Origin: Dehalococcoidales bacterium
Lineage (GTDB): Bacteria > Chloroflexota > Dehalococcoidia > Dehalococcoidales > UBA2162
Direction of reading: 5' to 3'
DNA length: 7,528 nt
Assembly (NCBI GenBank): GCA_020343555.1
Contig: CP070800.1
Coordinates: 814,379-821,906 of the forward strand
Shown here: piece after piece, positions 6,715 through 7,528 of the stretch
Layout of the letters: each line of letters starts with the position of its first letter
Numbering within the stretch: the stretch's first letter is position 1
The notes under the pieces: model-generated
Database searches by the model: none
What the model saw: only the letters and a program-made list of their open reading frames with translations
What the model was told of the DNA's origin: nothing
Translations under genes and position numbers: made by a program

Positions 6715-7131
6715 TTGAAAAAGATATCAGGACAAACCAGGATAGTATGTTATCTTTCTATGGTACTGATTTCCTTATTATCTTTATTAATTTTTCCTTC
6801 CTGTGGTGAGTCTGGCACACGGATCCTTTACAGTGGCTCAAAAGTCGGTGATCAAATATCAGCTTCTTATGAGTTGTTTACTGGAATTGATAGAAAGACC
6901 TTCAATATCGATGTCGGAGATAAGATCTCTTTTTCATATGTTTCCAGCGTTGAAAAGGGAAAGCTGAAGATGGAGATTTATAATCCGGATGATATTTTGA
7001 TAACATCCTTCACCTCAAACAAAACCGGAACTAAACAGTTGGTTATTGAGAAAACCGGAAAGCATACTGTCAAGATAACCGGTAACCAGACAAAAGGCCG
7101 ATATCAGATACGCTGGAATATCCTCAACTGA
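6715..7131 (+). CDS. Small predicted lipoprotein with one beta-rich domain
   Basis: A 138-residue secreted protein. The N-terminus has Lys/Arg (MKKISGQTR), a hydrophobic stretch (about 10-27), then FPSCGES, giving a probable lipidated Cys30. Ser at -1 fits a lipobox, but Phe at -3 and Pro at -2 are unusual, so it may instead be anchored by an uncleaved helix. The remaining 105 or so residues alternate polar and hydrophobic positions. They end in IYNPDDILITSF, KTGKHTVKITG and GRYQIRWNI, the pattern of a small beta-sandwich like those in GOLD/emp24-like or pre-peptidase C-terminal domains. No catalytic residues are seen, so it may bind a ligand or partner at the membrane surface. The TTG at 6715 is preferred over the in-frame ATG at 6700 because GGGGA (6702-6706) lies eight bases before it and it gives a typical MKK signal start. 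The ATG has no SD and would add five residues. It follows the membrane cassette but has its own candidate promoter. Confidence 0.78.
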   Translation: MKKISGQTRIVCYLSMVLISLLSLLIFPSCGESGTRILYSGSKVGDQISASYELFTGIDRKTFNIDVGDKISFSYVSSVEKGKLKMEIYNPDDILITSFTSNKTGTKQLVIEKTGKHTVKITGNQTKGRYQIRWNILN

Positions 7132-7178
7132 TACCTGTACGTAATATTATACAGTGTTACGGTTGGTGTTGGTGTAAT

Positions 7179-7208
7179 TTGACAGTAAAATGATGATGTT
7201 TATACAAT
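7179..7208 (+). promoter_or_regulatory. Strong sigma70-type promoter of the GYD-domain gene
   Basis: An exact TTGACA (7179-7184) and TACAAT (7203-7208, five of six bases) are 18 bases apart; TATACA at 7201-7206 with a 16-base spacer is an alternative -10. Transcription would start near 7215, leaving a leader of about 27 bases that contains AAGGAG at 7228-7233. Two GTTGGT units in tandem (7162-7173) lie just upstream of the -35. Confidence 0.65.
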
Positions 7209-7241
7209 CTTCACAAGTAAAATAATCAAGGAGATGCGAGG

Positions 7242-7526
7242 ATGGCAGTTTACATAATGTTATCAAACCTTACTGATGAAGGCAGAAAAACCTTGAAGAA
7301 TGAGCCTGAAAGGATTCTTGAAGTCAATAAGGAAGTAGAAGAAATGGGCGGCAAGATACTTGCCCAATATTCGATTCTTGGTCCATATGATTTCATAACG
7401 ATAATTGAAGCTGTCGGTAATACTACTATCAGTAAGATTGCATTCGAGCTGAGTTCGAGAGGTACGCTTCAGACCGTGACATTCGCCGCCATTTCTGTCG
7501 AAGATCTAATAGATTCCTGGAAATAA
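7242..7526 (+). CDS. GYD-domain protein
   Basis: A complete 94-residue cytoplasmic protein matching the length and pattern of the GYD family: an initial strand (AVYIMLSNLTDEG), a helix (18-34), then GGKILAQYSILGPYDFITIIEA, a second helix and a closing G-TLQTVTFAAIS strand. The family-naming G-x-YD motif is GPYD (47-50). These proteins are predicted to have the ferredoxin-like fold of small dimeric alpha-beta barrels. Their biochemical function is unknown. AAGGAG lies eight bases before the ATG, and a consensus-like promoter precedes it, so expression may be high and independent of the upstream genes. The stop codon is two bases from the window edge, so whether it leads a longer operon cannot be seen. 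Confidence 0.92.
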   Translation: MAVYIMLSNLTDEGRKTLKNEPERILEVNKEVEEMGGKILAQYSILGPYDFITIIEAVGNTTISKIAFELSSRGTLQTVTFAAISVEDLIDSWK

Positions 7527-7528
7527 TA

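Noticed and set aside
7138..7157. CTGTA...TACAG dyad after the lipoprotein gene
   Set aside because: Only five AT-rich pairs around a ten-base loop and no T-run; expected by chance.
1..7528. CRISPR arrays, tRNA or rRNA genes, insertion sequences, attachment sites
   Set aside because: No regularly spaced repeats, cloverleaf-like segments, transposase motifs or paired terminal repeats were found by reading both strands.

Overview
The window looks like bacterial chromosome of about 45% GC. Candidate promoters have sigma70-type hexamers: an extended TGG-TATAAT before the LysR gene and an exact TTGACA before the last gene. Several starts have Shine-Dalgarno (SD) sites, and GTG and TTG starts are common. 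LysR regulator, FGGY kinase, two-site P-type calcium ATPase, DUF1616-type membrane protein and GYD-domain protein together recall uncultured Dehalococcoidia-like Chloroflexota. Some of these families are also common in archaea. The taxonomic guess is inference from gene content and was not tested by any search.

Left part (1-2090, + strand): the C-terminal two thirds of an FGGY sugar kinase, closest in motifs to the animal/plant XYLB-type xylulokinases, cut by the window's left edge. After 124 bases comes a complete LysR-family regulator with a good promoter and a 13-bp dyad that could be its autoregulatory site. The regulator ends 8 bases before the end of the convergent ATPase gene.

Middle (2099-4846, - strand): a complete P2A-type (SERCA/PacL-like) cation ATPase. 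The side chains that bind both calcium ions in SERCA are all present. The 265 bases upstream, between it and the next rightward gene, hold a TATAAT box, an AGGAGG site and two nested tiny reading frames.

Right part (5112-7526, + strand): a set of small membrane or envelope genes of unknown function. They are a two-helix anchored protein resembling archaeal DUF7982, a three-helix protein overlapping it by a TTGA stop/start junction, and a short three-helix DUF1616-type protein. A small predicted lipoprotein with one beta-rich domain follows, with its own promoter. The last gene is a complete GYD-domain protein with the strongest promoter of the window.

No tRNA, rRNA, CRISPR array, insertion sequence or convincing rho-independent terminator was seen. 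No complete previously undescribed system can be claimed. The parts most worth a second look are the membrane-protein cassette at 5112-6540, the tiny-ORF leader at 4905-4994, the altered M6 motif of the ATPase, and the dyad before the LysR gene.
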